Positions 1-11,144 of a stretch of DNA of 64,000 nucleotides are shown here, in pieces. Position 1 is the stretch's first letter. Every line of letters begins with the position of its first letter. Source of the stretch: Chrysophaeum taylorii (Eukaryota > Sar > Pelagophyceae > Pelagomonadales > Pelagomonadaceae); the NCBI GenBank assembly GCA_029834535.1, contig JAQMWT010000407.1:186001-250000 (forward strand), given 5' to 3'. The notes beneath the pieces were generated by a model that saw only the letters and a program-made list of their open reading frames with translations, was not told the origin of the DNA and ran no database searches. The position numbers were made by a program, and so were the translations under genes.

Positions 1-3000
1 CTTCTGCGAGCGGGACATATCTTAAGGATTGGTCCATCGGATGGGATGCATCAGCTATGAATGAGACAGGAGCCAGTAGCAGTGCAAGGTCAGGTGACAG
101 AACGTTTGCGTGGTCGAGTAATTGAGCGTTGGACCAGAGCATCGTCTGCATAGTCTGGAACCGTGTTGTGCAGTTGGTTTGCGTTGTCTCGTCTGCTACA
201 TCAATGAGCTGGCTGGTGTAGCTGGCCGTTGTGGTCTTATCTTTCGTATTGTCGTCCAATAGAGACTGCGAGATAGTACTTGCTATGTGCGAGATTGTAA
301 GTAGCTGTTGAGCAGCTGTTGAGAGTTGAGTGCTTTCTTGTCTGGCAGTTTCTGTGGCCTTGGAGTTCCAGAGACATGATTGCGCAGCTTCAGACGTCTT
401 GGCATTGGGGATTGCCTTAAAGTAACTCGTAAGTTCAAAGTCGGACGTCGGAAAATGCATGGATAGACCTGTGAGGTCACCAATTGAAATACGCCCTCGT
501 AAGGCGTGCGCGACGTGGTGCGGGCGCGAGCGACTTATGTTGGTGATCTGAAGGTCGTGAGATACGTTGCGGCGCGGAGCGTCCGTAGAAATGACGAGTG
601 TCGTGGTGTTAGAGGCGGTGACGCGGAGAGCATCGAAAAGCGTGTCATGCTCCAAGAGCAAAAGCGCGAGATGCGGGTGGTCCGAAGTCAGTGCCAAAAG
701 GAGTATAGCTCGCGGCTGACCTGTCTGCAAGGTAGGGCAGATGGGCGCGTGAGCTGAGATCCCGTGGTGGAGAGTATCCCGCCTGAAATGCTTGGGGTCC
801 AGTGCGGGAATTCGAAAAGAGGGGTCGCCGAAGGAGAGTGCAGTTGAACCGAAGGCGATGAAAAGGTCAGTCCTGATGGGTGCATCCTCAATAGCGGAGA
901 TGCTGGGACCAGAGCAGTGAGTGCCGTATTGACCAGGGTTGCCCTTAGGCGTGTAGAGCATTCGAAGGTGCGGGTATGTGACATGCGTCCTCAAATGAGG
1001 AGTGACGTGCTGAGCGATAAGACGCTTTTGAGGGAGGCAACGTACGTGACTTGGGTGCATGTTTGTGGTGGAGCCGGCAGCTGGCGTGGAACGTTTGTCG
1101 TGCATTCCAGTGATGCGAAAATGCTTACAGAAGTGGTTTAGTTGGAGCGAGTCTGTGCATAGTGCGCGGAGAATGTTTGCTGAGAGCGCAACATCAATTT
1201 TCCGGGGGCAGCGCAAGTGTGTGGCGTCCAGAAGAGAGCTGTGCAAGGGGACATAAAGGACCGAAGTGGTCGCAATGGAATCCTGCATAGTTAGCGGCTG
1301 ATCGGGTCGTTCAGAACTCTCGAAATCTGTGTCTGTTACTGCGGCCATGGGGAAAGCTTTCCAGAAGTTTGGTCGCGGTGAGACATGAGGATCGGCAGCC
1401 GAAAGGATTGCGTCCTCTGACTGAAAGTTGTGGAGCGGGTGATCAGGTGCTGCGACTGGTGCTCGTGCGAAGACATATGGTGGTCGCAGATGGGTCCATG
1501 CAACCTGCTGAGCAGTGTCATCCAGTGCATCCGGCCGGGAAGGTGGATGGTGGGTGCAGCAGCGAGCGCCGGTGAGCGGCAGTGCGCGCCTGTCTTCGTG
1601 GAGAGAAGGCGGCGAGGCGGAACCAGCTTCAAAGTGATCGGGGGCTGCTGATCGAGAGATATCGAATAAGGCGGGAATGCCTAGTGAATCTGAGCTGATA
1701 CCTGCAGGTGCGGTGAGTGCCTGCGAGTATGTTGACCGTGGGACCGTTGACAGCGTGTCTTGTCCTTGTGGATACGGCATTGCGGGGTCATTGGTGGTGC
1801 TTGGATCAGGCGGCTGATCTGGAATGGTCGAGGAGACCATCTTCGAGACTAGTGAAGTGGGTCTTGCTTCTTCGCTGTATGCATCATACCAGGGGGCTGA
1901 ATCGGAGGGGATGTTGTCAGTGGCCTGCGGCTCTTGTGCCTGGGGCATAGAATACGGCGGAGCCTTAGGTTCTTGGGTGTGGTTGCCATAGTCGATGTAG
2001 GCATAATACTCGGGAACATCTCGAGGTGTCTTGTTCTTTGACTTGTCGAAAGTGGGATCGAGGTGGCTTGGTGTTTCTTCGACAAGATTGCTTCCTGGGC
2101 CGTTGTGCCCGAAGAGAGAAGAAGCCCTTGTGCATGTCTTGGCAGCATGATGGTGAGCATGACCATCAGGGAAAGAGCTGTCTTTTGATAATTTGGAACT
2201 TGTCGACTCTTGATGTTGGTGGTCTTGTTTCTTGGTGGGACTTCGCACGTGGTGATCGTCGCTGGTGGTAGGGGTACGGTCGCCGGTGTTGAATGTACGC
2301 CCTCGCAACTCGGACGCGGGGATGTGGACGAGTTGGAATGAACCAGGTGGCTGATAAGGCGAGCGGGTGCAAAGGGGTTCAGGGGATGCCAGAGAGGCGA
2401 AGAGTGATTTGGCAAAGGAGGAGGGCCAGAGATGACGGGGGGTTGAGAACAGAGACACGGAGTGGGGGGTGAACCAGGAGAACTGGGTCCAGCGCATCCG
2501 TGGAGGTGGTGATGATACTCGGGGAGAATCGGGGGAGAGGCATGGGAGGTTGGTTCGGAAGGGGATGAAGTTTGATTGTTGATGGGGAAAGGAGGTGAAA
2601 GATGCGATGCAGCATGTTGGGTGGGGTGGGTGGCATCCAAGGAGGTGAGAATGGTTCGGAGGACGGCGTTGGTTTCAAGGTGGGAGTTGCGGATGTCAGC
2701 GTGGGCAGTTTCGAGTGCCTTGAGCTGGGTGTGGGTGAGATGGAGTTCAGCGTGGGTGGAGACCAGTTCGTCGGCTTGGATGGCGAGCTGGGCAGTGGCG
2801 AAAGCCAGGGCGGCGTCGGTGATGGTGAGTTTGTTGGCTGTGGAGGACAAAGCGTCATCCTTGCGAATGAGCATGGCCTTGGTTGCGGCCAATTCAGCGG
2901 TTTGGGAGCGGAGTGCAGCCTTAGTTGTGGCCAACTCGCGTTGGAGCGCAGACGGAGGTGCATTGGAACTTGGAGAAAGGAGGAGGGTTTTTACCTGAGT

Positions 3001-4106
3001 GGAGACGGAGGAATGGTCGTAGTCGTGGAGTGCGTAGTCACGCGGGTGGAGGTGCAAATTGGGGGAACAGCGACTGTCGAAAGGTGATGAAGGTCTGTCA
3101 GGAGGGTCGGGTCCGATGGTTGGGCGACAGTAGCTTGAGCCGCGGAAGGAGCTGTGGTAGAAATGGAAGTGCCGGGGCCGTCGTGGCTGTAGGTGGCATG
3201 GTCTTGTGGATGGAGAGGAAAGTCCGGATGAGAGCGACTTGCGGAAGATGATGGATATCGGACAAGAGAATCCGACGGTGGGGCGTCAGGGGCTTGAGCC
3301 GCAGTGGGGGCTTGGCCAGGGATGACGGTGCCGGGGCCGTCATGGCCGTATGTGGCTTGATCATCAAGGAGATGAGTGGTGCGGCGAGGGGGTTGACGAG
3401 GATGTTGGGGAACTTGAATGGATGGTGTAGCGGGAGTCGCCGATAGTAGGGAGTTAGGCTCCAGTGAAAGAGGTGGAGGCTCCGGTGGGGTTGGTGGAGT
3501 GAAGGGAGTAATGTTTATTGGTGATGGTGTGTTCAACATTGCTGGTGCGATATTCGAACAAGGTGGAGCGTCCTCGTGAATGTGGGGTGTGCCAGGTTGT
3601 GGAGTAACCTTGGCTATGCCTGGGTCCGGAGGGAAGGCTGTGGGGTCTGAGACTTTGCCGTGGGGTGTTTGACATCCGGTGGGGTTGTCGGCAGGAGGTG
3701 GGTTCTGTTCATGTTCGAGAACGTTTTGAACAGTAGGAGGGGGGGTGACCATCGAGATGATCGGGTCTTGGGTCGCGACTTCGTGAGAAGTTTGCTTGTG
3801 CTTGAGGGGAGTTGCCGTATGAACAGCTGGTTGGGGAGCTTGTTCAAGTTGCTCGTCTTGATCGAGTTGCACGTCTTGATCAAGTTGCTCGTCTCGAGCT
3901 TCGATTGCGGCAGTGATTTTGGCTCTGAGATCAGCGTAATCAGCGGCGATTCTGGCTTTGAGAATAGCTTGATCAGCGGCGAGTTGATCAAAGAAATTAG
4001 ATTTGAGCTGTTGCAAATTTGCTTGGAGCTGGTGCCAGAGAGCTTGTTGTGTAGCGAATTGCGTCGCTACTTCCAGACTCGGGACTTGTGGGTCGTGAGT
4101 CGCCAT
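1..4106 (-). pseudogene. Gag-like coiled-coil, Ser/Thr/Pro-rich ORF of copy A, frameshifted
   Basis: An ATG at 4104-4106 opens a protein starting MATHDPQVPSLEVATQFATQ. An Ala/Gln/Leu-rich helical segment and a QLDQDEQLEQ stretch follow, then long Pro/Thr/His-rich linkers. This frame stops at about 2991. The homologous sequence continues in another frame from about 3057, with a second clear heptad-type coiled coil (ELAATKAMLIRKDDAL and onwards), and again in a third frame beyond about 2310. Copy A is therefore broken by at least two frameshifts. At the site where copy B has an in-frame TAG (40938-40940), copy A has a sense GAG codon. I recognise no reverse transcriptase, integrase, protease or zinc knuckle. 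'Gag-like' is an inference from position and coiled coils, not from a family match. Confidence 0.6.
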
Positions 4107-4328
4107 CGTTTTCGGGTTGCGTTTTGCGTGTTGTTTGTTGCCTTTCACACTTTGTTCACACTTGTTCACCAGTAGCAAGCGATGAAACTTGACTACGGTC
4201 TTAAAACTTTCAGGAACTTCAGGAGATTGCTCTTTTCTGGAAATCCTGAGTCTTTGTCCGAAACGTCGATCGAGATCGATATCTTTCGGAGGACGTTTCT
4301 CTACCAGTACCGGACTGGGTCCAAACCT
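1..4328 (-). mobile_element. Large LTR-type element, copy A (partial, runs off left edge)
   Basis: This segment is a second copy of the element at 34947-43098: position 1 corresponds to about 38612, and the match runs, with scattered substitutions and small indels, to about 42908. The match stops exactly where the terminal repeat of copy B begins. Instead of that repeat, copy A continues into the tandem array at 4338. The left part lies outside the window, so the other end cannot be checked. Orientation, judged from the coding strand, is minus: the 5' leader is at about 4110-4328 and the coding region follows leftwards. Base composition and codon use differ from the GC3-rich host genes. Whether the missing terminal repeat reflects deletion, replacement or a different element family is not decidable here. 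Confidence 0.85.
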
Positions 4329-4337
4329 ATAATGGGA

Positions 4338-4553
4338 ACGAAAGAAGTCGTGACGTCACTCCTGTACGCCCATCGCCCGTGGGTGAAAGAAGTCGAGACG
4401 TCACTCCTGGGGCACACGTGGCATGGTGAGTGATCACGTGTGGCCCGATGAAAGAAGTCGTGACGTCGCTCCCGTACGCGCATGGGTGAAAGAAGTCGTG
4501 ATGTCACTCCTGGGGTACACGTGGCATGGTGAGTGATCACGTGTGGCCCGATG
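4338..4553. repeat. Tandem array with TGACGTCA and CACGTG palindromes
   Basis: Four spaced copies of a unit close to GAAAGAAGTCGTGACGTCAC start at about 4339, 4386, 4450 and 4488. Between them, a second unit with cacgtggcatggtgagtgat followed by cacgtgtggcccgatg occurs twice (about 4416-4449 and 4520-4553), so the last 170 bp are a near-dimer of about 104 bp. The palindromes TGACGTCA (CRE-type) and CACGTG (E-box-type) recur. The array lies between the end of copy A and the transposase start at 4599. It could be the promoter or a subterminal repeat of the MULE, or a separate terminal repeat. I found no matching inverted copy near 7.3 kb. Confidence 0.75.
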
Positions 4554-4598
4554 GTGCACGCGACACAAATACCCACGGCTAGAAAATCAGCGCTCAGC

Positions 4599-7255
4599 AT
4601 GGCGGAGCGACCGCTGCGACCACTCAGCGAGATATTTGCCGCTGCTTTGAAGATTTTCACTGGGAGCGAGTGCGACGGAACGCCCTGTGTGCTCGAGATG
4701 GCGCGCGAGGCGCGCGATGCGTTCGGCTGGGATTTCAGCATGGAGATGAGGAACGGTGGCCTTGCCGGTATTGCGAGGCGGCTGGGAACCATCATCGGAG
4801 TCGAGGTTCACCGCAAGGAGCGCGCGCGTGAACCATACAAGCAAACAACTCCAAACCCCCGGCCGCAGCAGCGCAGCCGCCACGGGGAGACACTCGATGC
4901 AAGAGACGAGAGCGTGGTCGACGTGACGCACTCTGCGCGGCGGCTCCGTTTTGGCGAGGAGGAGGAGGAGGATGACGACGACGAGCTTATGGCCATGGGT
5001 GCCGAGCCCATGGAAGCGGGTTGGGAGTTCGTGGACGACAATGAGGAGGACGAGGTGGTCGAGGACGACGACGACGAGGAGGTCGAGGACGTCGATGAGG
5101 ACGACGAGGACGACGAGATCGAGCCCTTGTCCGAAGCCTCCACCAAGGTCACCCGCAACAAGGACGGCTCAATCCGCAAGCCGGACACATTAGCAAGGGA
5201 TAAGTATGATCTCGCAGTAGTCGCCGCCGCTGGTGATGACAAGATCAGCGCTACCAAGAACCACACCGGCAAGTACGAGACTGGCGAGCGACCCGCGCCC
5301 ATTAAGAACGAACTCGAGGTGCGTTCTCTGAACCATTCGAGGTGGGGAGTCTCGGGGACCGCCGCTCTCAGTGCAAATCATAGCAAGTTGACGCTATACC
5401 TGGGCTGCGAGTTCCGCAAGAACAAGCCGTGCTGCCCGGCCAAGGTGAAGTTCATTTACCACGTCGCCAACGGTCAGGTGGAGCTCTACTTTAGCGGCGA
5501 GCACCAGAACCACGCCAGCGACCTCAGCGACACCCGGCAATGTCGAGGTCTCCCGCGGCTGCTCAAGGGCAATATCCTGGCGTGCTTCGCCGCCGACCCC
5601 AAAACCCGCGACGTGCGCATCCGCCAGTGGCTCGTGGACACCGGCCTTATTCACAAGGACCAGTTCAAGTTGCACAGGGGCAGCAAGAATCGGAGGCAAC
5701 TGATGCGCTTCGTCCGCCGTATGCGCACCAAGCTGCTCAGTAGCCTGTCAGTGGGCGACATGGTCGCGTACACGGACACGATGGTTGACGGTCGTAACCT
5801 CAGCGCCCTCGTGAGCATGCTCGACATGATCGGCGACCATGACCCACTTCGTTTGCATCGCACCCTGGAGATCGGCGACTCGGATACCCGCATCGTCGTC
5901 GTTGTCAGCACCAAGAACCTCCTCTTGAATGTCGCGCGCCGTCATAACCTCTCTATCGGCAACCTCATGTGCACCGACGGCACGCGTCGAATCAATGCCG
6001 AGGGTTACCCTGACATCAACACCGGGACTGTCGACATCGACCCGACCTACCACATTCTGACCTTCACCCTCGCCTTCACCGAGAACATGGACATTTACGG
6101 CATCGTGCTGGGCGTTACCTGGGAGGCGGGTGTTGCGGTGAGTATTGCCGCAGGCCTCATAACTTCCCCACCACGCGCTGCTCCCGACTTTGTAATGGCC
6201 GACAACGCTGACGAGATCCAGAAAGGCGTCGTCGGCCACTTCGGCCCTGGCGCCGTCGACTTACTCAACTGCTTTGTTCACATGACCAGGGCCAACAACA
6301 AATAACGGGGCCTCTTCGACAAGACCAAGCCGGGCCATACGTACGAATTGGCGTGCCATGTCCTTCATGAACTCCGCAGGTTCAGCGACATGAAGGCCAG
6401 CTTGAGCAAGTTAGCGTCGTCACGATCGGCGGCGGTCTCGACAAGGTACTCCTGCGTCGCTTCACGGACGAGTGGACCGAGAAGTGTCCCGCATTCATCG
6501 AAGTGTGGGGCCCGGAGTACGGTCTGGCGAAGTATGAGAAAAAGGCCGGCTGGATCCGGGCTCGAACGGGTGCTCCCGGTACGCCGCGCGACAACAACGG
6601 CAACGGGTCCTGCAACAAACTCATCAAGGAGGATGGCACTGCCCGCGAGGTCGTCGGTGTAGTTCCAGCCTGAAGAAGTATCCTCCGGTACCTCGAGACT
6701 CGGAGCCAAAATGACGGCCATTTTGCTCAGCACCCGCAGATCAACGGCAGGGATTGGAAGGAGGCGCAGGAGTACGTTCACGCCGGCAAGCTCGATGGTG
6801 ACTTCCTCAAGAAAGTCAACTCTGACACCTTCGTCTAACTCTCGTCGTCCGGACACGAAGCAGTCAAGGGCATTTCTGTCAAGGCGGCCAAGAGCGAGCA
6901 GACCCTTCGATTTCTCCGTGACTTTGTCGACGTCGCAGAAAACGGCGGCTTGTCTCGCACCCCGGACGGGAAATCCCTGGACGAGACTCTGAGCATCGTC
7001 GGGGCGGCCCACGTCCTCAAAAAGGCTTGACCTGGACATCAATCGCCCACGTTCTAAACCTGCAGCTGCTCCATATTCTGGCACTATTACAAGTGCAAGC
7101 ACGTTCTCGGTCTCGCCATCCGCCTCAAGCACGTTAAAGTCCTAGAAGACACGACTATCCTGCCCTTCCGCAAGCGCGGCCGTGGTCGCGGTGCCAAAGC
7201 GCGCGGCGGAGAAGCGCTGAGCGCGAACCCTGCTCGACATCGCGGCCGCAACTAA
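4599..7255 (+). pseudogene. Mutator-like (MULE) transposase, frameshifted
   Basis: The first open part runs to 6305 (ATG at 4599; in-frame upstream ATG at 4551). It carries a very acidic Glu/Asp tract at about 4960-5130 and then a FLYWCH/WRKY-GCM1-type zinc finger (LGCEFRKNKPCC ... GEHQNHAS, about 5400-5515). A MULE catalytic region follows, with a DGT..INAEGYP block (about 5975-6010) and a VMADNADEIQKGV ... CFVH block (about 6190-6285). After a stop at 6303-6305, homologous blocks continue in shifted frames: FTDEWTEKCPAFIEVWGPEY, then GWIRARTGAPGTPRDNN with KLIKEDGTARE. The end is a SWIM-type finger (WHYYKCKHVLGLAIRL, about 7080-7125) and a basic Arg/Gly tail. At least three breaks make it inactive as read. 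The order zinc finger, DDE core, SWIM is typical of MULEs. Confidence 0.85.
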
Positions 7256-7711
7256 GCCCACTGCCGTTACCCAACCTCGTCAATTCCCATGATTACATCT
7301 GGCGTATCAGAAAAAATCTCTCTCTCCAAGGCCTCGTGACGTCATGCGCCCAGCGTGTTGCAAAGAGCTCAAAATCTTCGGCCTTCGGCCAACCCTAACG
7401 ATTGTCCAAGAAACCTAACGATTGTTCGGCGACGAGCATCCTTCGCAGGTCCCGTCGGTCCCATCGTACCCTCGCCCTGGGTGTCCCCGAGCAAGAAACG
7501 CGACGCGACGGGGTGGAAATCGGTTGACACGGCTGCTTATTGTGAGCGACGAAACCCTCATTCGGCACGTTTTGGCGCGCAGCGTCGCCCCCAGAGGCCT
7601 GTTTAGCTTCACGCAAACTAAGTCCTCGGCACATACCACCGAGGGCCTGGACGGCGGCGCGCTCTATAGGGACTTGTACTTTGGTTGCTGTTTGTGAATT
7701 CAGTGCCCACG
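7256..7711. other. Intergenic stretch after MULE remnant
   Basis: No coding signal on either strand. It contains a small inverted repeat (ttcggccttcggccaa, about 7378-7393), an AACCCTAA motif at 7391-7398, and a CGTGACGTCA palindrome at about 7336 like those in the array upstream of the transposase. The last may mark the other end of the MULE, but no inverted repeat pairs with it. Confidence 0.4.
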
Positions 7712-8444
7712 ATGCCACCGAAGCTTCGTCTCCGCGTGGATGACCCGGTTGTTGCTGCAGTCCATCGAACACCCACCAACCGACGCGCCTGGTCCGATAG
7801 CCTTTTGAAAGAGACTTACGAGCGACGCGGGGTTGCTGGCGTCACCGAACTCTCGTACAATCGATCCTCGGCATCAACCGCAAACATAGCAGGCCCGAGA
7901 TCGTCCAACATCAGGAACGCGCTCGCATACAAAGCTTCCGACCAACGCTCGACGCCTTAATGCCTCGAACGTGAAAAAAATCACCGACGTCATCGCCGCC
8001 TTTGAGAGAGGCGAGCTCGACGAGCACATGCACGTCGACAAGGTTGCTGTCGGGCTCGCGCGCGTCCCGGGCTTCATCAAGAATTTCGAGCAGCGCCTCG
8101 CCAGTGCAAAGTGGCCCAAGGACGACGCCACCAAGGTACGCGAGGCGCAGCAAATGAAGGACGAGATCGCGTGCGCGCTGGAAGAGCTGAAGCAACACAC
8201 CTACGACTCGCTTCGCAAGCTCACCACCATTGAACTGTACACGTACCTCACCCGGATCGACTTCAAAGGCCGCAGCAAGCTCACGTTGAAGGCCCAGCGT
8301 TTTGTCACGCGGTGCGACCGCCTCGAGCTCGGGCCGCCACCGGCCGAGGAGTCCAAGGCTCCGACAAAATCGTCCGAAAAATTCGTCCACAGATGTAATG
8401 ATTCCAGGCGCGTCTGCCACCCTGTGCGCGTTCCTCTTATTTGA
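7712..8444 (+). pseudogene. Hypothetical protein, probably one frameshift; possible second MULE ORF
   Basis: An ATG at 7712 opens MPPKLRLRVDDPVVAAVHRT and runs to 7960. From about 7940 a GC3-rich frame takes over (RRLNASNVKKITDVIAAFER) and continues to 8444 with an Arg/Lys/Glu-rich helical region and no ATG of its own. Read as one gene this needs a single base change near 7940. I recognise no family. It lies 450 bp downstream of the MULE transposase in the same orientation, so it may be an accessory ORF of that element or a host gene captured or damaged beside it. The second half has strong codon bias towards C/G in third positions, like host genes. Confidence 0.5.
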
Positions 8445-8692
8445 GCGGTTTCAAGCGAGTCAGGGCAGGGTTGCAGCCACGTAGCACTGTTAAACACTTC
8501 ATCCCAACAGGCGACTTCTTTCTATCCCACTGGGTTACCCTAAATCTTTTATCCCTGGTTACGTAAATCATAATCCCAAGAGCGACCCGGTCCCTTCGAC
8601 ATTGATGTTCAAGACAAAGTCGTGAGAGAAACGCAGGGGTTGATAAACCAGAACATAGTAACAAAACAGATAGTTTACGGGATTTGCCATTT
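8445..8692. other. Short intergenic stretch, nothing recognised
   Basis: AT-richer than the preceding gene, with no coding bias and no repeat that I can match elsewhere in the window. Confidence 0.4.
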
Positions 8693-10347
8693 TCAACAGA
8701 TAAGAACACTGGTCGGGAATGCGGTCATGCCGGCCGTGTTATTACGCAAGTATTCATTGAATTTGCGAAGATTAAGCAGTAAAGGACGGAGCCAAGGACG
8801 CGAGGGCAATCTAGTTATGAGATACGAGTAGTATTGAAGGAAATCTCTGTTCTCATTGTAGCGCTTGAGCTGAAAAGCCAATGATCGTGGTTCCATATTC
8901 CTATCGCGAGCAAGTGTGTAGGGTAAACAAGGTAACGCCGGCAAATCATGATCCACAAAATGGATAGGTATCTTGACATCTTTGTCTATAGTGCTTGTGA
9001 GGTGGGACAAGCGTGGCTGGTCGCTGCTGTTGAGCGTAATTGTCAGCTTAGCTTTGTTCCACTTTGGAGCGGACACAATGAAGAGATGACGTCCCTTCAC
9101 CGGCTGCAAGAAGAGTGCATAGTCAAGTTTAACATAGCCGATGCCAGGGTGAGTTGGTAAAGGTGTCACGATGTCCTTAGTTGGCGTTAAATGCGAGACT
9201 TGGTGTTGACCTGCAGCAGTTTGAACAACGGGAGCGATGTTAGGATCAATGGGCAGGATATGCAGAGTATTCCGCTAGGCAGTGGTAAGATCACCGAGAG
9301 ACCATCCCGTCTCACCGCTGAGTCCGGCAATCTGGTAGGTTTCAGGGAACCCAGGCAGTGGCCCCACTAGCCTCTTCACACGACAGACCACACATAGCAA
9401 CACATCAGGGTAACATGTAATTACTACGTACCTGTGGGACGCGCTAGACCATGATGATGAGCGTGAGCACAGATCAGAGGACTATTTGACTGTGTAGAAA
9501 GGAAGGAGAAGGGTAAGGAAGAGGTCGCGTTCTCAACGGACGGAATAAGGGTAGGAGTTCGCAGATTTCTCTGCACCCCCTCGAGATGTCTTGTGGTTGA
9601 GGAACATGACACCTCTAGAGAAATGTGATGGAGGACGAGATCAGAATAAACAAGAATTGCACTTCAGAGGTCACATAAAGTGACACAGCCGGTTCATCAG
9701 CAAACAGATGTTAGTGCTTGGACTTGGGGATAACACTCTGAGTGCTTTTGGAAAGGGAAACTTTAAAAGAGGGAAGTGAGCGTGATGCGGCAGATGGCAA
9801 TGATAACGGTGAAGAAATTGCTTGGTCCTCTTAGACTTCACATATTGCAGGAACGTCATCATTAAGGTTCAGAAGGATGATTAATACTCTTTGCAGAGCA
9901 GTGTTGAGGTATGATCCTGTGGGTAAGAGCGAGCAGGTGATGCAAGATTTGAGGGATAAGGCTGCTCAATTGCAATTCATCGAGGTTATTCTCGAGAAAC
10001 TGTGGGATGGTGAAAGGATCTTGGAGGGACTCAGTTTGTTGTAAGACAGGATGATGTGTCGTGCGGATGAACTCGTTTCGGAGTTGAAGGAGAGTATCAT
10101 CAGGCAAGCCAAACACTAAGTCGTGTTGGTCATTCAAGGCAAGAGTGAGTCTGTTGAGTAACCCACACACCTTGTATAGGTTTACCAGCAGAACGTTGGT
10201 ATTAGTAGTGGCTGGGAAAAGCCGATTTTCCTTGTCACAGAGGCCTGTGACAGCAGTAGTTAAATCAGACCGTAAGGCAGCATTTTCAGTAGTTAAGGCG
10301 CGAAGACGTTGGTCCATCTGCCATATGAAGTTTGGTGAATTGTAACC
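8693..10347 (-). mobile_element. Family B retroelement-like remnant, copy 1
   Basis: Two minus-strand coding-like segments (8693-9169 and 9862-10345) flank a non-coding block at about 9240-9610. The first carries DYALFLQPVKGRHLFI, LTITLNSSDQP and IHFVDHDLPALP. The same motifs recur on the plus strand at about 50810-50995 (DYALFLQPVKGRHLFI, LTITPNSSEQP, IHFVDPELPSLV). The second carries a helical segment (QMDQRLRALTTENAALRS). The block at 9240-9610 matches about 47210-47560. Neither coding segment has a convincing ATG. No polymerase or integrase motif is visible, so assignment to a class is not possible; 'family B' is my label. Confidence 0.6.
9240..9610 (+). repeat. Non-coding block shared with 47210-47560
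   Basis: Shared landmarks with the second copy, in the same order and orientation, include the words gacgcgctag, gagcacaaatcagaggac (gagcacagatcagaggac here), gttctcaacgga and gcagatttctctgcaccccc. The two blocks have the same orientation although the adjoining coding motifs are on opposite strands, so one copy has been rearranged. The block may be a terminal or leader region of family B. Confidence 0.65.
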
Positions 10348-10766
10348 TGTTGCTGCGATCGCTAACCGTTGGTTGCGATGGAGGACGGCGCCTAACACGC
10401 TTGCTCCCTGCGGCGGCCCCGGCCGTCCCGGAGTGAGACGGTGCCTGCTCGCCTCCCGGGCTGGCCGGTTAGCACCCGGAAAGTCCGCGCTGGGATGGGG
10501 TTCGCTCGGTTGGGCAGAACGCGACGGACAGGTCGATTGTTCGTGGACCAACACGTCCGCGGCCTGCGACGCTTTTGCACGACCTCGCACAAGACCGCGC
10601 GCAGTAACGGTCCACCATCAACAAGTCCGTCCTCGTCCCTCGCCTCTGCCCCAACTGCGTGAATTTTCCTCTGTGATTCCGTACCGGCTCCTGCCGGTCC
10701 GGCCTGGCTCCCATGCTCGGGAGAGGTCTGAAGTTAGTTAGTTAGTTAGTTAGTTAGTAAGTTAGT
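10348..10766 (+). mobile_element. SINE-A copy 1 with (TTAG)n tail
   Basis: The body starts near cctgttgctgcgatcgctaa and contains gttgcgatggaggacggcgc, then ggggttcgctcggttgggca, which resembles a pol III B box. It ends in the LINE-type 3' end (cccatgctcgggagaggtct) and a TTAG tail at about 10732-10766. The same unit occurs at 14551-14950 (reverse strand) and, rearranged, at 33580-33990. The 3' end matches that of the LINE at 13290-14329, so the LINE machinery probably mobilises it. It interrupts family B sequence. I found no clear target duplication. Confidence 0.75.
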
Positions 10767-11144
10767 CGCAGCATAAGTCTTTCTTCAATGAAGGCGAGAA
10801 GGACGTCTGGAAGCGAGTGTGGTTGTTGGCTTTGATACGTTCGGCTCGCGTGGGGTAGCGGAGTTTGCCGTTGCGAGGGTCCAACAAGATGATATTGGCA
10901 TATCCCCGGATAGTTGGCAATGGAGCCGACATAGAGTGAATTTTTGATCCGAGCTTGCGGTCGCTGCCAGAAAGATGGTAATCTGCCAAGGAAAAATATC
11001 TGTCCTTGAAAGTGAATTGGTCGGAGGATTGGTTGTATGAGAGACAGTCAGGTATATACGAGAGAGCAAAGTTGGAGTAAGTTGCGGATGGCAGGGACAG
11101 TGTTGTGGGCTGCGTTGACAAGGGGGTAGGCTTGCACTAGCCAT
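10767..11144 (-). pseudogene. Coding-like remnant, possibly family B
   Basis: A minus-strand frame reads FKDRYFSLADYHLSGSDRK ... TIRGYANIILLDPRNGKLRY and similar, up to the SINE tail. It lacks an ATG and I recognise no family. It lies on the same strand as the family B segments left of the SINE, so the SINE may have split one element. Confidence 0.35.

Noticed and set aside
4338-4553. Array considered as the terminal inverted repeat of the MULE
   Set aside because: No inverted partner found near 7.2-7.5 kb; only a single CGTGACGTCA word in direct orientation.
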